From Leptospira langatensis (GTDB lineage: Bacteria > Spirochaetota > Leptospiria > Leptospirales > Leptospiraceae), in contig NZ_RQER01000004.1 in NCBI RefSeq assembly GCF_004770615.1, positions 62,001 through 126,000 of the forward strand: a stretch of 64,000 bases of DNA, given 5' to 3'. This document shows, in pieces, positions 25,438 to 34,079 of this stretch; the stretch's first letter is position 1, and each line of letters opens with the position of its first letter. The notes beneath the pieces are model-generated. The model was not told the DNA's origin, made no database searches, and saw only the letters and a program-made list of their open reading frames with translations. The position numbers and the translations under genes are program-made.

Positions 25438-26748
25438 TCATTTCTCTTCAAACTTCTTCATCCAATCGAAAAAGTCGGCCTGCCATAAAGTAGGAGCTCC
25501 AAGTTGACAGTGTTCCGCACCTCCTGATTCTCGATCATAGGTGATTACTTTAACACTCCTTGCATTTGTTAAACTTTTCTTAAAGTCGTCTACTTGTGAT
25601 ATGGGAATAAAATGATCTTCAGCACCGGCAAAAATCAAAACATCTTGGTCTATTTTGTCTGCAACATCACTTAAGCTAAACTTCCTCATGGCTGAAAGAG
25701 TTTCATTCGTCGTTTTTGTTCCTAAAGTCCATCTGCCGTTCTTGATCCCCCAAGAAAATGTGGGAGAGAAAGAAGATTTAATCTTTACTAGAATTTCTAT
25801 TAAACCGTAAAACTCATGCTTTTCCAGCCATAGCGCTATTCCCGGAGTTGCATTCTCCGCCACTTTTCCAAAATCATACATAACGTCATAAGCCACCAAC
25901 CCGTCGAAACGCTTTTCAAAGGCCGCCGTTCTTGACGCAAGATACCCTCCCAAGCTGACTCCAACCAGGACCATCTTACCAGGCTTTGCGTGATTGGTTA
26001 GAAAAGTATCTAAGACCGCGGTATTCGGTTTTTCCCATTCAGGATTAAATGGTAAGTTTTGATTTCGTATGATAGAACCTTGACCAGGCCCTTCATAAGT
26101 AAGCACATTGAAGCCTCGCTCGTTCGCACTCTTTACCAGATCGAAATACAATTCTTCCATCGTTCCGTCGAAGCCATTCACCATAACAATAAGAGGTTTA
26201 TTGTCTGAACCTTTGGGACCCGGGTAATAGATCGCATTCAGATAATATTTCCCGTACGGCACGTGGATCCTTTCGTATTTTATGGAAAGTGAATCTAACC
26301 CTAAAAGAAACGCTCTGACCTGTTTATCAAAAGCCTCTGGTCTCTTAGGGTCTTCCGGATCAAGGAAAAATTCGGCGGTTCTAAAGTAGTTATGCGCTCT
26401 CAGGTAAGCCTGACCTCGACTTATTGGATCGATGATACCTTCCGCCTTTTGGAAGATCCGGTCCCCGGTCTTCTCCCAAGCGTCAAACCAACTGCCTGCA
26501 TTGCCTTCTTCAATATGGCTGATTGTCTCTAGGATCTCTCCCGTATCAGCACCATCGCTTCTTATATCGTTAAAGACTCTCAGAGTTTGGAAATGATACG
26601 CCTGATCATTGAAGAATCTTCCTTGTTTTACGCCCTTACAATTTTCGAAAGCCGTCAGGGCCAGTGCCAGCAAACAGAATACTTGTAATGCTCCGCTATA
26701 AACCTGTTTCTTAAATGAAAGGCTCTTCCGTATCCTTAGAAGTTCCAT
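25438..26748 (-). CDS. alpha/beta hydrolase, probable lipoprotein
   Basis: A 436-residue alpha/beta hydrolase of the acyl-aminoacyl peptidase/esterase type. The nucleophile elbow is VGVSLGGYLA, the oxyanion region is VMVNGFDGT, and the catalytic Asp and His are likely in FAGAEDHFIP and GAEHCQLGA. The N-terminus has a basic stretch then VFCLLALALTAFENC, a spirochaete-style lipobox with Asn at -1, so it may be lipidated. The frame is open to 26823, but ATG 26748 is chosen because GGGATGG precedes it and because the palindromic operator would otherwise lie inside the gene. It is the first gene of the TetR-flanked operon. Confidence 0.85.
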   Translation of the reverse strand: MELLRIRKSLSFKKQVYSGALQVFCLLALALTAFENCKGVKQGRFFNDQAYHFQTLRVFNDIRSDGADTGEILETISHIEEGNAGSWFDAWEKTGDRIFQKAEGIIDPISRGQAYLRAHNYFRTAEFFLDPEDPKRPEAFDKQVRAFLLGLDSLSIKYERIHVPYGKYYLNAIYYPGPKGSDNKPLIVMVNGFDGTMEELYFDLVKSANERGFNVLTYEGPGQGSIIRNQNLPFNPEWEKPNTAVLDTFLTNHAKPGKMVLVGVSLGGYLASRTAAFEKRFDGLVAYDVMYDFGKVAENATPGIALWLEKHEFYGLIEILVKIKSSFSPTFSWGIKNGRWTLGTKTTNETLSAMRKFSLSDVADKIDQDVLIFAGAEDHFIPISQVDDFKKSLTNARSVKVITYDRESGGAEHCQLGAPTLWQADFFDWMKKFEEK

Positions 26749-26768
26749 TTTCCCATCCCTCAATATTA

Positions 26769-26791
26769 AAATATGAACTTTGTTCATATTT
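26769..26791. promoter_or_regulatory. 23-bp palindrome, probable TetR operator
   Basis: AAATATGAAC-TTT-GTTCATATTT is a perfect inverted repeat with 10-base arms and a 3-base centre. It lies in the 166-base region between the divergent hydrolase and TetR genes, 20 bases before the hydrolase ATG. Size, symmetry and place fit an operator for the adjacent TetR repressor. A second, shorter repeat (AAACGC-A-GCGTTT, 26795-26807) is next to it. Confidence 0.7.
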
Positions 26792-26914
26792 ATGAAACGC
26801 AGCGTTTTAAGAATGTAAATCAAAATTTACGTTTCCTTTGGATTTTCTATCTTAGGCAATTAGAGATGGGATGCGTTCCATTTTCGGTTCAATGCACCTG
26901 TGCGAGAGGAATTA

Positions 26915-27541
26915 ATGGCCAATAAAAGGAAGAGTGTTAGAAATCCTGTCCAAGACCGTTCCATTGCCAGCAAGGAACGGATTATATCGGCAGCCTATCA
27001 ACTCGTAAAAAAAAAGGGATATGCAAATACGGGAATTAGAGACATCGCAAGCCTTGCCGAAGTATCGGTGGGTACATTCTATATGTACTATAAAGATAAG
27101 AATGCGATCGGCTTCGAAGTATTGCGAAAATATGGAGAGGAATTCTACGGCAAGCTTGCTTCGGAAATTACCTCGCATCTTCCCAAAAAAGTGAATCTCA
27201 CTCAGATCATTTTCGAGATATTGGTACGGATGAAAAAGGTAGCTTTAGAAAATACGAAGCTTCATAAAGAATTTATAATTTTATCTCTCAGCGACCGATC
27301 ATTTGCAGCGGTTCTTAAACTGGCAGAACAAGAGCGCATACAAGCTGAATTACCGAAAATCATGGAGTATTTCGGGGATCAGATCATTCCCCGATCGAAA
27401 CCTGCGGCAATATACTTAGCCCAACGCGTAATGGATGATATCACAACCTATATGGTCTTACAAGGCTTCTCCGTTTCCGATGATGAGATCTTGAAAGAAA
27501 CGGCATTAATGATCTCTAGCTACCTTGAGAGAAAGGAATAG
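26915..27541 (+). CDS. TetR-family transcriptional regulator
   Basis: A 208-residue repressor. The N-terminal helix-turn-helix (about residues 16-65) is canonical: KERIISAAYQLVKKKGYANT, IRDIASLAEVSVGTFYMYYK. The C-terminal ligand domain is helical and unassigned. The frame opens at a GTG (26900), but ATG 26915 has GAGAGG upstream. It is divergent from the alpha/beta hydrolase and PhlG-like genes and shares with them a 23-bp palindrome, so it very likely represses that operon and responds to its substrate. This parallels, by analogy only, the PhlF repressor of phloroglucinol genes in Pseudomonas. Confidence 0.9.
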   Translation: MANKRKSVRNPVQDRSIASKERIISAAYQLVKKKGYANTGIRDIASLAEVSVGTFYMYYKDKNAIGFEVLRKYGEEFYGKLASEITSHLPKKVNLTQIIFEILVRMKKVALENTKLHKEFIILSLSDRSFAAVLKLAEQERIQAELPKIMEYFGDQIIPRSKPAAIYLAQRVMDDITTYMVLQGFSVSDDEILKETALMISSYLERKE

Positions 27542-27625
27542 CTATCCAGGAGTACATCATTTCTTCTTCGAAGATAACCTGGATAAATATAGAAGCATTT
27601 TTAAAATCACTCAATCCTTGTCGCC

Positions 27626-28504
27626 TTATCCTAATTTCCGTAGCCTGGAAGCATCCCGAGCAGGGGACTCTCCGAAAAACCTGGAATATTCCCGATTGAA
27701 TTGAGAGGGACTTTCGTAACCGACTTCATACGCAGCCTCTAAGACGGAAAATCCACTGTAGACCAGGAGTTTCCTTGCTTCTAACAACCGAAGTTGTTTT
27801 TGGAACTGAATAGGACTTATGCCGGTAATCTCCTTGAATTGTCTGTGAAAGGTTGTGACTGCGAGCCCTGATTTTCCTGCGATCCGTTTGATATCGAAAG
27901 GCTTCTTGAAATTCTCTCGGATCCAACGAATACTTTGGTGGATGCGCGGAGCCTTTCCATTCGCAAAACAGAGTTGCCTTAGTCTCCAACCCTGAGGTCC
28001 AAGAAGAGTGTGATAAAGGATTTCCCTTTCGTAGGCAGGGAAAAGCGCAGGGATATGTTCGGGAGTATTCAAAAGCCGTAACATACGAAGCCAGGCTTCC
28101 GCAAATTCCTGGTTAGCCTCGCAACCTATAAACTCTCCGTTAACCTTCTTTTCCCAATGATCATCGGGAACGTCACGAATCAATTGTAGAAGGGACTCTT
28201 GGTTCAGATATAAAGCAACGGATAGATATGGAAGACCATTCTTCCCCTGCTCCACTCTGCCTGCTGCCGGCATTTCCATAGGAATGAGAAAATAGGATGG
28301 AGACTTCATTTTCAAGGTCTGATCTCCGATCGAGATCGTTTTTCCCCCTTGAACAATGAAACCTATCATAGGTTCGTATACTGCGGAGAGTTGGTGTTGA
28401 GGAACTTCACCTTTAATGATCCATACTCCGGGTAGCTCCGTTTCCGTAGGTTGAGTGCTTGCGTGGTTAGCAAGTTCGGAAATCTCTCTTAAGATCTCTT
28501 CCAT
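27626..28504 (-). CDS. AraC-family transcriptional regulator
   Basis: A 292-residue regulator. The N-terminal cupin-like domain of the AraC_N type shows PGVWIIKGEVPQHQLSAVYE, MIGFIVQGGKTISIGD and YFLIPMEMPAAGRV. The C-terminal 100 residues hold two helix-turn-helix units: FDIKRIAGKSGLAVTTFHRQ and SVLEAAYEVGYESPSQFNRE, with the family motif near FFGESPARD. Ribosome site AAGGA. It is divergent from an SDR gene with 180 bases between, and AraC_N regulators commonly activate a neighbouring oxidoreductase gene, so that is the likely target. Confidence 0.93.
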   Translation of the reverse strand: MEEILREISELANHASTQPTETELPGVWIIKGEVPQHQLSAVYEPMIGFIVQGGKTISIGDQTLKMKSPSYFLIPMEMPAAGRVEQGKNGLPYLSVALYLNQESLLQLIRDVPDDHWEKKVNGEFIGCEANQEFAEAWLRMLRLLNTPEHIPALFPAYEREILYHTLLGPQGWRLRQLCFANGKAPRIHQSIRWIRENFKKPFDIKRIAGKSGLAVTTFHRQFKEITGISPIQFQKQLRLLEARKLLVYSGFSVLEAAYEVGYESPSQFNREYSRFFGESPARDASRLRKLG

Positions 28505-28684
28505 AGATCCTTTCTTATTAAGGCATTTTTAGGACTTTTAAAAGAACTAAATAGGTGAAAATTGAATTTTTTATAACTCCATAAGGTAGGATTAGGCAAT
28601 TAAAAGGCAGTATCGAATCTTTACTCTTCCGGCAAATTCCCCCATAATCGACGCAGACATGATTCATTACAGGAGGATCAGCAT

Positions 28685-29440
28685 ATGAAAGTAGCGATAG
28701 TCACAGGCGGCAGCAATGGGATCGGCAAAAGCACAGCCCTCATTCTCAGCAAACGAGGGATAGGTGTAATCCTAACATATCTTTCTGACAAAAAGGGAGC
28801 AGAAGCAGTGGTTCGGGAAATCGAAGAGGAAGGTAAAGCGAGAGCGGTAGCCCTTCACTTGGACTTAAGTAAAAAATCCACCTTCCCAAGCTTTACTGAA
28901 TCGGTGAGGAAAGTCCTGAAAGAGATCTGGAAGAGAGAGACTTTCGACTACCTTGTAAATAACGGAGGTGTCGGAGGGGGAATGCCGTTTGCGGAAATGA
29001 GTGAAGAATATTTCGATCAGATCCTGAATACGAACTTTAAGGGACCTTTTTTCTTAACACAATATTTAATCGGCTTATTGGAAGACGGAGGAAGGATCGT
29101 AAACACATCCAGTTCCTCTAGTAGAGGTTCGTTTCCGGGATACTCTGCTTACGGCGCTTCCAAGGCAGCGTTTACTTCTTGGACACGTTACTTAGCAAAG
29201 GAACTCTCTCCGAGAAGGATCCGAGTCAATGCGGTCTCCCCAGGTCCGGTTCACACGAATTTGGGCGGCGGAACCTTCGACAAACATCCGGAGTTCATTC
29301 AACCTCTCGCGGATCAGACCGCTCTCGGACGGATCGGCAGCCCGCAAGACATAGGAAATGTGATTGCGCAACTGCTTTCGGATGATATGGGCTGGATCAC
29401 CGCGCAGGATATAGAAGTATCCGGGGGATTCCTACTTTAA
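28685..29440 (+). CDS. short-chain dehydrogenase/reductase, FabG-like
   Basis: A 251-residue SDR with cofactor motif TGGSNGIGKS (residues 8-17), NNGG in place of the usual NNAG, catalytic Ser in NTSSSSSRG, and YGASKAAF with the Tyr/Lys pair; the C-terminal ITAQDIEVSGGFLL is typical of FabG-like enzymes. Ribosome site AGGAGG is strong. It is divergent from an AraC-type regulator and probably controlled by it. It may reduce a carbonyl compound, with NADPH or NADH; substrate unknown. Confidence 0.93.
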   Translation: MKVAIVTGGSNGIGKSTALILSKRGIGVILTYLSDKKGAEAVVREIEEEGKARAVALHLDLSKKSTFPSFTESVRKVLKEIWKRETFDYLVNNGGVGGGMPFAEMSEEYFDQILNTNFKGPFFLTQYLIGLLEDGGRIVNTSSSSSRGSFPGYSAYGASKAAFTSWTRYLAKELSPRRIRVNAVSPGPVHTNLGGGTFDKHPEFIQPLADQTALGRIGSPQDIGNVIAQLLSDDMGWITAQDIEVSGGFLL

Positions 29441-29468
29441 AAAGACTCTGAAAGAAATTCCGGATCCG

Positions 29469-29531
29469 AGGAAGATTCCTGCAAAAGTAATTTATGAAAG
29501 GAGAATATACTCTCTTGCGGAGAATCTTCCT
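29469..29531 (+). terminator. long stem-loop after SDR gene
   Basis: AGGAAGATTC (29469-29478) pairs perfectly with GAATCTTCCT (29522-29531), and the stem extends imperfectly inwards (TGCAA/TTGCG). A T-rich stretch TATTTT follows. It begins 28 bases after the SDR stop and probably ends that transcript, although the loop is longer than in a standard intrinsic terminator. Confidence 0.45.
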
Positions 29532-29629
29532 ATTTTAACAAGTGAACGAAGTGAGAACGTCATGGTTATCGGAGAACTCCCGAAAAATAGAAGAAAAAGG
29601 AGTAAGGTCTTATAGTTTTCGATTTCAGA

Positions 29630-29865
29630 TCACAAGATCAGTCAAGTGGATATTCTGCTTCCTATATTCTCGAAACAGAACCGAAGAGTATTTCGATGTT
29701 ATCGCCGTGTTGATGCTTGGAATTTCGAGGTCGGTGTAGGTTATTTCCGAGAATTCTGTCCTGGCATGAACATACGCAGTATTGGCTCATCCATATTGCT
29801 CAGATTAAGAACACTCCAGATCCGACATTATTAGCTTTGGAAAAAATCGCCCTTCCTTCCCTGCA
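29630..29865 (+). pseudogene. remnant of a flavin monooxygenase gene
   Basis: This stretch aligns by eye with the monooxygenase gene at 2836 and its leader. TATTTCGATGTTATCGCC corresponds to CATTTCGACGTCATCACT, both are followed about 50 bases later by AATTCTGTCCTGG, and both leaders carry AAGATCAGTC and ATTCTCGAA. After that, the sequence jumps to a part matching about 3540-3620 (GGCTCATCCATATTGCTC against CGCTCATCATATTACTCG; TTTGGAAAAAATCGCC against TTTGCAAAAGATCGCC). So about 0.6 kb of the middle is missing and frameshifts and stops are present. It is non-coding debris of a paralogue. The remaining bases to 30007 are AT-rich and probably hold the promoter of the next operon. Confidence 0.65.
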
Positions 29866-30007
29866 AGAGAAATAATTCCCTATAGAATGGCAATTCTAGG
29901 ACATACAATGAACAATTTTAAGGCCAAATGAATAAAAATATTTACAATTAAAATAATTTAAAGAACTTCTGACTTCCATTACGTACGAATGCCAGGATTT
30001 AAACCGA

Positions 30008-31579
30008 GTGCCCAAAAGTACATATACCATTCTGGAAAGTAACGCCAGGCTATCGGAATCCAAAATATGGGAATATCAAAGAACATATTTTGAGCAAAGA
30101 GGGCACGGAGCTTGGCTAGAAGGCGAAGTCCCTTTTTATAGCACTTCAAATTCGTTTATCGCGGGTCGTTATGCGGAATTATTGCTCTCTATATTCGAGG
30201 ACAAAGGGCATAAGAAACAGAAATTTAAAATAATAGAGATAGGGGGCGGAACCGGCAAATTTGCCCATCTAACCTTGTGTGCGCTGGAGCAGATCTGTCC
30301 TGAACTGCTAGCTGAAAAGAATATTCAATATATATTAACCGATCTTACTTCTACTAATGTGGGGGAATATGCGAAGCACTCTTCTCTCCAAAAATGGATC
30401 GAAGCTGAAATTTTAAGCTTAGCTATTTGTGACATAGAAAAAGACGAGAATATCAGACTAACAAACGGATCCATTCTACAAAATGAATCGGATTTTCTGC
30501 ATATATTTATCGCCAACTATGTGTTTGATGGAGTTCCTCAGGACCTTTTCGAGATCGAGAATCAGGGTTTGAGAGAAGTCCGCATCACAACCGTTCATCA
30601 GGAATCCATTTGGAACGAGTTAGACGCTTACAACCTGGGAAGAATACAGATCCGATTGGATGAAAGGATCCAAAACGATGAACCATATTCCGATCCGAGT
30701 TGGAACAAGATCTTAAGAGAGTATCAAGAACAAATAAATAACCTGTTCCTTTCTTTTCCCACCACCGCAATACGTTGCTTGGATAGATTTTCCACTATAT
30801 TCACTGATAGTATATTCTTTATTTGCGATAAAGGAACTCCCAAAATCGAAGATCTAACCTTGAGCGCCGCCCAAACGCCTGTCGAACATGGAAGCATTTC
30901 CATGCCGGTGAACTTCCACTGTTTAGGCCTTTGGGCAAGAGACAAATCGTGGATGGTTTTGGAGGATATTGAAGAAAGAGACTTTCTACGGCTTAATATA
31001 TACACTCCTATTGGAAGCAAGTTATCCTTTCTGCCGAAAGAATACGCGAGATCCCAGCGTAACTTCTCTATAGATGATTTTATTCATCTCAGAAGAAGTT
31101 GGGAAAAATTGAACGAAGATATACCTCTTCAGGAAACGATTGCCTGCCTGAAAGTATGCAATTGGGATACTAAAGTCTTTCTGATGTTTTACGATAAAAT
31201 CCTGCCTCAGTTCGATTCCTCACAGATTTCTTCCGTGCAGACCGAAATTCTCTCAGAAGGAATGCGAATTTTACGAAAGAAAAATTTCTTCGACACGGAA
31301 GAGGATCTATCTTTCTGCATCGGTATTTTGTTTGCTCGTTTAGGAAAATTATCTGAAGCGATCTCTTGTTTTCGGGAATCTATTGCCCACTACGGTGAAA
31401 ATCCGTACACGCAATTTAATCTAGCGGTTTGTTTGTTCGATTCGGAACATAAAGAAGAAGCTTTCGAAATTTTACGAGAAGTTCGATCCAAACATCCAGA
31501 TCTTCCCATTCCATTTCCATTACCTAAAGAAATGGATTTTGAAACATTCTCAAACGAACAAGTTATTCAGGGAAAATAA
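30008..31579 (+). CDS. SAM-methyltransferase-like protein with C-terminal TPR
   Basis: A 523-residue soluble protein. Near residue 80 it has a glycine-rich motif I, KIIEIGGGTGKFAHLTL, followed by an acidic strand end (YILTDLTS) and IFIANYVFDGVPQDLFEI, together fitting a Rossmann methyltransferase fold of the MidA/PRMT-like kind. The last 120 residues hold helical repeats with TPR character (GILFARLGKLSEAISCFRES, NPYTQFNLAVCLFDSEHKEE). The start is a GTG at 30008 without a strong ribosome site; no better in-frame start exists. It is the first gene of a run of giant genes; its stop lies 4 bases before the next ATG. It may modify one of the downstream proteins; this is inference. Confidence 0.72.
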   Translation: MPKSTYTILESNARLSESKIWEYQRTYFEQRGHGAWLEGEVPFYSTSNSFIAGRYAELLLSIFEDKGHKKQKFKIIEIGGGTGKFAHLTLCALEQICPELLAEKNIQYILTDLTSTNVGEYAKHSSLQKWIEAEILSLAICDIEKDENIRLTNGSILQNESDFLHIFIANYVFDGVPQDLFEIENQGLREVRITTVHQESIWNELDAYNLGRIQIRLDERIQNDEPYSDPSWNKILREYQEQINNLFLSFPTTAIRCLDRFSTIFTDSIFFICDKGTPKIEDLTLSAAQTPVEHGSISMPVNFHCLGLWARDKSWMVLEDIEERDFLRLNIYTPIGSKLSFLPKEYARSQRNFSIDDFIHLRRSWEKLNEDIPLQETIACLKVCNWDTKVFLMFYDKILPQFDSSQISSVQTEILSEGMRILRKKNFFDTEEDLSFCIGILFARLGKLSEAISCFRESIAHYGENPYTQFNLAVCLFDSEHKEEAFEILREVRSKHPDLPIPFPLPKEMDFETFSNEQVIQGK

Positions 31580-31583
31580 ATAT

Positions 31584-34079
31584 ATGAGTTTTACAGTTTA
31601 TCCTTATTACTTAGACCAAAATTATTTGCCTGTATATCTTTATACCGATACTGGGCGAATCGCTACCGACTTTATAGCTGCTTTCCCGGAATTAGATGGG
31701 GTCGGAGGGATGAGTGTCGCAAACCTCAAAACGGATTTAATCGATAAAGTCGCCGCAAATTTCCGCCCTTCGTACTTCCTGAGCGTCGCATTGAAATATT
31801 ATAAGAATACTCAAAACATAGACGATCTACCGGCTGGGGATGATGCTTCTAAGTTGAATTTTGCCGATTTTAATGCGGAAGCGAATCCGTGCACGTTCAC
31901 AATCAACTCAGGAGCAGCTCCTCTTACCGATCTGGAAAAGGCACAGTTGGACTATATATTCGGATTCACAGATCGACTGATGAATTTTTTCTCCTTCGAA
32001 TTTTCATGCGATGATACGGAGATCCTGGATACGCAAGGAAATCAGGTCTTAGGAAACTTATCCATTCTGGGAATGCAAACTTCTTACAATCTTTTCCAAT
32101 TACCAAATGCGGAAATAGCAAGTTTCAAAGATCGTTTAACACAATACGTCAACTTTGCGAATATGAAAGGGATAGTATTCGGGAACCAAATATATCGTAA
32201 TCTATTCTATTCAGGAATAAGCCAAGGGATCTGGTATCCGATAGCAGGAAATAAAGTATTGGATAAATACAATATAAAAAACCTTATACGTTATAATAAT
32301 CAGTCGGATGCCACCAAAGGACTATTGTTACTAAGATGGTTGTATGGAGCCGTTGCAGATTACGACACGTTACTTGCGATAGCCACTCAGATCCAACTAT
32401 CTCCAAATCTAGATCCGAAAACCTTCATACCCGCCAACATAGACATAGGAACTCTATCTAAAAAAATATCCATTGATCTCGTAAACAAAACTCCCTATTA
32501 CTGGGTAGATCAAAACAATGTTCTTGCTGCAGTTCTAGGGCGCTTTATTCCAAGCTTGGGAGGAGGAGGAGTCGGAGGAAGAGGAAGAGCGGATAATGTT
32601 GATGAAAATGATTTCATATGGTCGGGGAACGAAATTATAGGATATGCGATCGGATTACCTCTGAACAAACAAAACGCTATATTATTATTTTCTGATGATC
32701 ATGGATTTTCCGCGGCGAATACGCCGTTCTTTGCCAGCAAGTCTCGCGAAAATCTGATCGATGCAGAAGATAAGAAACTCTATGGTGTTATCAAAAATAA
32801 GCCGACTCCGAATATAGATAAGCCCCTTTCGGCGCATCGACCTATTTTCTATTTCAAAAAATTCAAAGGGGGCGACACCAAAAGAAAGAACCTGCCAAGA
32901 GACGGGTATCCCCCTCCGAGGAATTTTAATAGTCCATTAAAGAATTTTAAATTTATTGAGGACGATAAAAACCCACTGCGTCTTCCAGATAAAAAGATGA
33001 AAGGGAGTGAAGTTAAGGCAGGCACTACCGGAGTTACTTTAAATCATCAGCAATCCATGGAAAGAGAGAATGCGGGAACTGTGATGGGAAAGTTCCTTTA
33101 TAATAAAAAATTTAAAAAGGACGATAGCGGAGACAATGTAAAAACCGAATATAATGCATACTTTGCCGCAAATTATCAAACCGATCCGAGCAGTTCCCTA
33201 CCGGCAACCGACTTCACAAATTATGTAGCCCAGAAAGATCCGAATTTAAAATCGAAAGTCCTAGATATATATCCGAAAGCCACACCCTATCTCAAACAAA
33301 TGGTCGTTCCTAAAGGAGGAGCAAATGCGCTTCGAGTTGTAACGGATCAGGAATGGTGCCATCTTTACGGACACGGAGACGGCGGTCCGGATATCGCTGA
33401 AAACTTCGTGTCCGGAAGTAAGCATTGTAATACGGAACAGCTCGCTATAGAAACCGGCCAAAGAAAAAGAAAAATTGACGGTTTAACTGCTAAGATCACT
33501 GCATACATGCTTCCCGCTCGGACTGTATGGTATTCGGGATCCAGTTCCGAAGATTCTCAAGATGCAAAGGTAGACCCTGCGAATTTAAAAGAATTCCCGC
33601 TACCTTTGGCTCATGTAATACGCTACAAGGTTTACAAAGATAAAAATCTAGTATTTGAACATTGGTACGACGCTCAGAGCCAAAGTTTCGACTATAATGA
33701 ATTTCTAATTTTAGAGGAATTCGTGGATTACACGACATCCGTCATGGGCGACCCCAGTAAATACGAATATAATGCTTCTCTAATATCTAGATTTTTAGAG
33801 AGACTATTCCGAGACTGTGCCAAAGTGGATCCTCCTATTGATTGCAGCAACGCTACATTTACTTCCTTTAAAGCGTTTCCTGCCGGATACAAAGCCGCTA
33901 AACAAGGTAAAAAAGCGGATCCAAATGCCATAAAAACGTACGTCACGACAGCTCCTGGAAAGACAATTTACGATCAGTTCAAGTTCGACGATAATGAAAC
34001 CAAAATGATCCTTTCAGACAAAATTCCGGAACCTATTAACGCCACATTTCAGAAATTAATAAAAAAGCTTAATGCCTAA
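31584..34079 (+). CDS. 831-aa protein with nuclease-like His/Asn/Glu motif
   Basis: A large soluble protein of unknown family, no signal peptide. Residues 1-320 are globular and unrecognised; a glycine-rich hinge GGGGVGGRGR lies near 326; a Lys/Pro-rich, low-complexity stretch covers about 410-500. At 590-625 is the motif EWCHLYGHGDGG, then ENFVSGSKHCNTEQLAIETG: His593, Asn607, Asn616 and Glu623 are spaced as in beta-beta-alpha metal (DNA/RNA non-specific) endonucleases. After it come VIRYKVYKDKNLVFEHWYDA and a helical C-terminus. The frame opens at 31539, but ATG 31584 follows AGGGAAAA and does not overlap the upstream gene. Nuclease activity is inferred from the motif only. Its stop overlaps the next ATG. 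Confidence 0.7.
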   Translation: MSFTVYPYYLDQNYLPVYLYTDTGRIATDFIAAFPELDGVGGMSVANLKTDLIDKVAANFRPSYFLSVALKYYKNTQNIDDLPAGDDASKLNFADFNAEANPCTFTINSGAAPLTDLEKAQLDYIFGFTDRLMNFFSFEFSCDDTEILDTQGNQVLGNLSILGMQTSYNLFQLPNAEIASFKDRLTQYVNFANMKGIVFGNQIYRNLFYSGISQGIWYPIAGNKVLDKYNIKNLIRYNNQSDATKGLLLLRWLYGAVADYDTLLAIATQIQLSPNLDPKTFIPANIDIGTLSKKISIDLVNKTPYYWVDQNNVLAAVLGRFIPSLGGGGVGGRGRADNVDENDFIWSGNEIIGYAIGLPLNKQNAILLFSDDHGFSAANTPFFASKSRENLIDAEDKKLYGVIKNKPTPNIDKPLSAHRPIFYFKKFKGGDTKRKNLPRDGYPPPRNFNSPLKNFKFIEDDKNPLRLPDKKMKGSEVKAGTTGVTLNHQQSMERENAGTVMGKFLYNKKFKKDDSGDNVKTEYNAYFAANYQTDPSSSLPATDFTNYVAQKDPNLKSKVLDIYPKATPYLKQMVVPKGGANALRVVTDQEWCHLYGHGDGGPDIAENFVSGSKHCNTEQLAIETGQRKRKIDGLTAKITAYMLPARTVWYSGSSSEDSQDAKVDPANLKEFPLPLAHVIRYKVYKDKNLVFEHWYDAQSQSFDYNEFLILEEFVDYTTSVMGDPSKYEYNASLISRFLERLFRDCAKVDPPIDCSNATFTSFKAFPAGYKAAKQGKKADPNAIKTYVTTAPGKTIYDQFKFDDNETKMILSDKIPEPINATFQKLIKKLNA

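Noticed and set aside
28505..28684. Short palindrome CTTTTAAAAG between the AraC regulator and SDR genes as a binding site
   Set aside because: It is only 10 bases of A/T-rich self-complementary sequence, common by chance in such regions, and AraC sites are normally direct repeats.
29542..29834. Two short plus-strand open frames between the SDR and the giant cluster
   Set aside because: They cover the decayed monooxygenase remnant, in broken frames, and are better explained as a pseudogene than as small genes.
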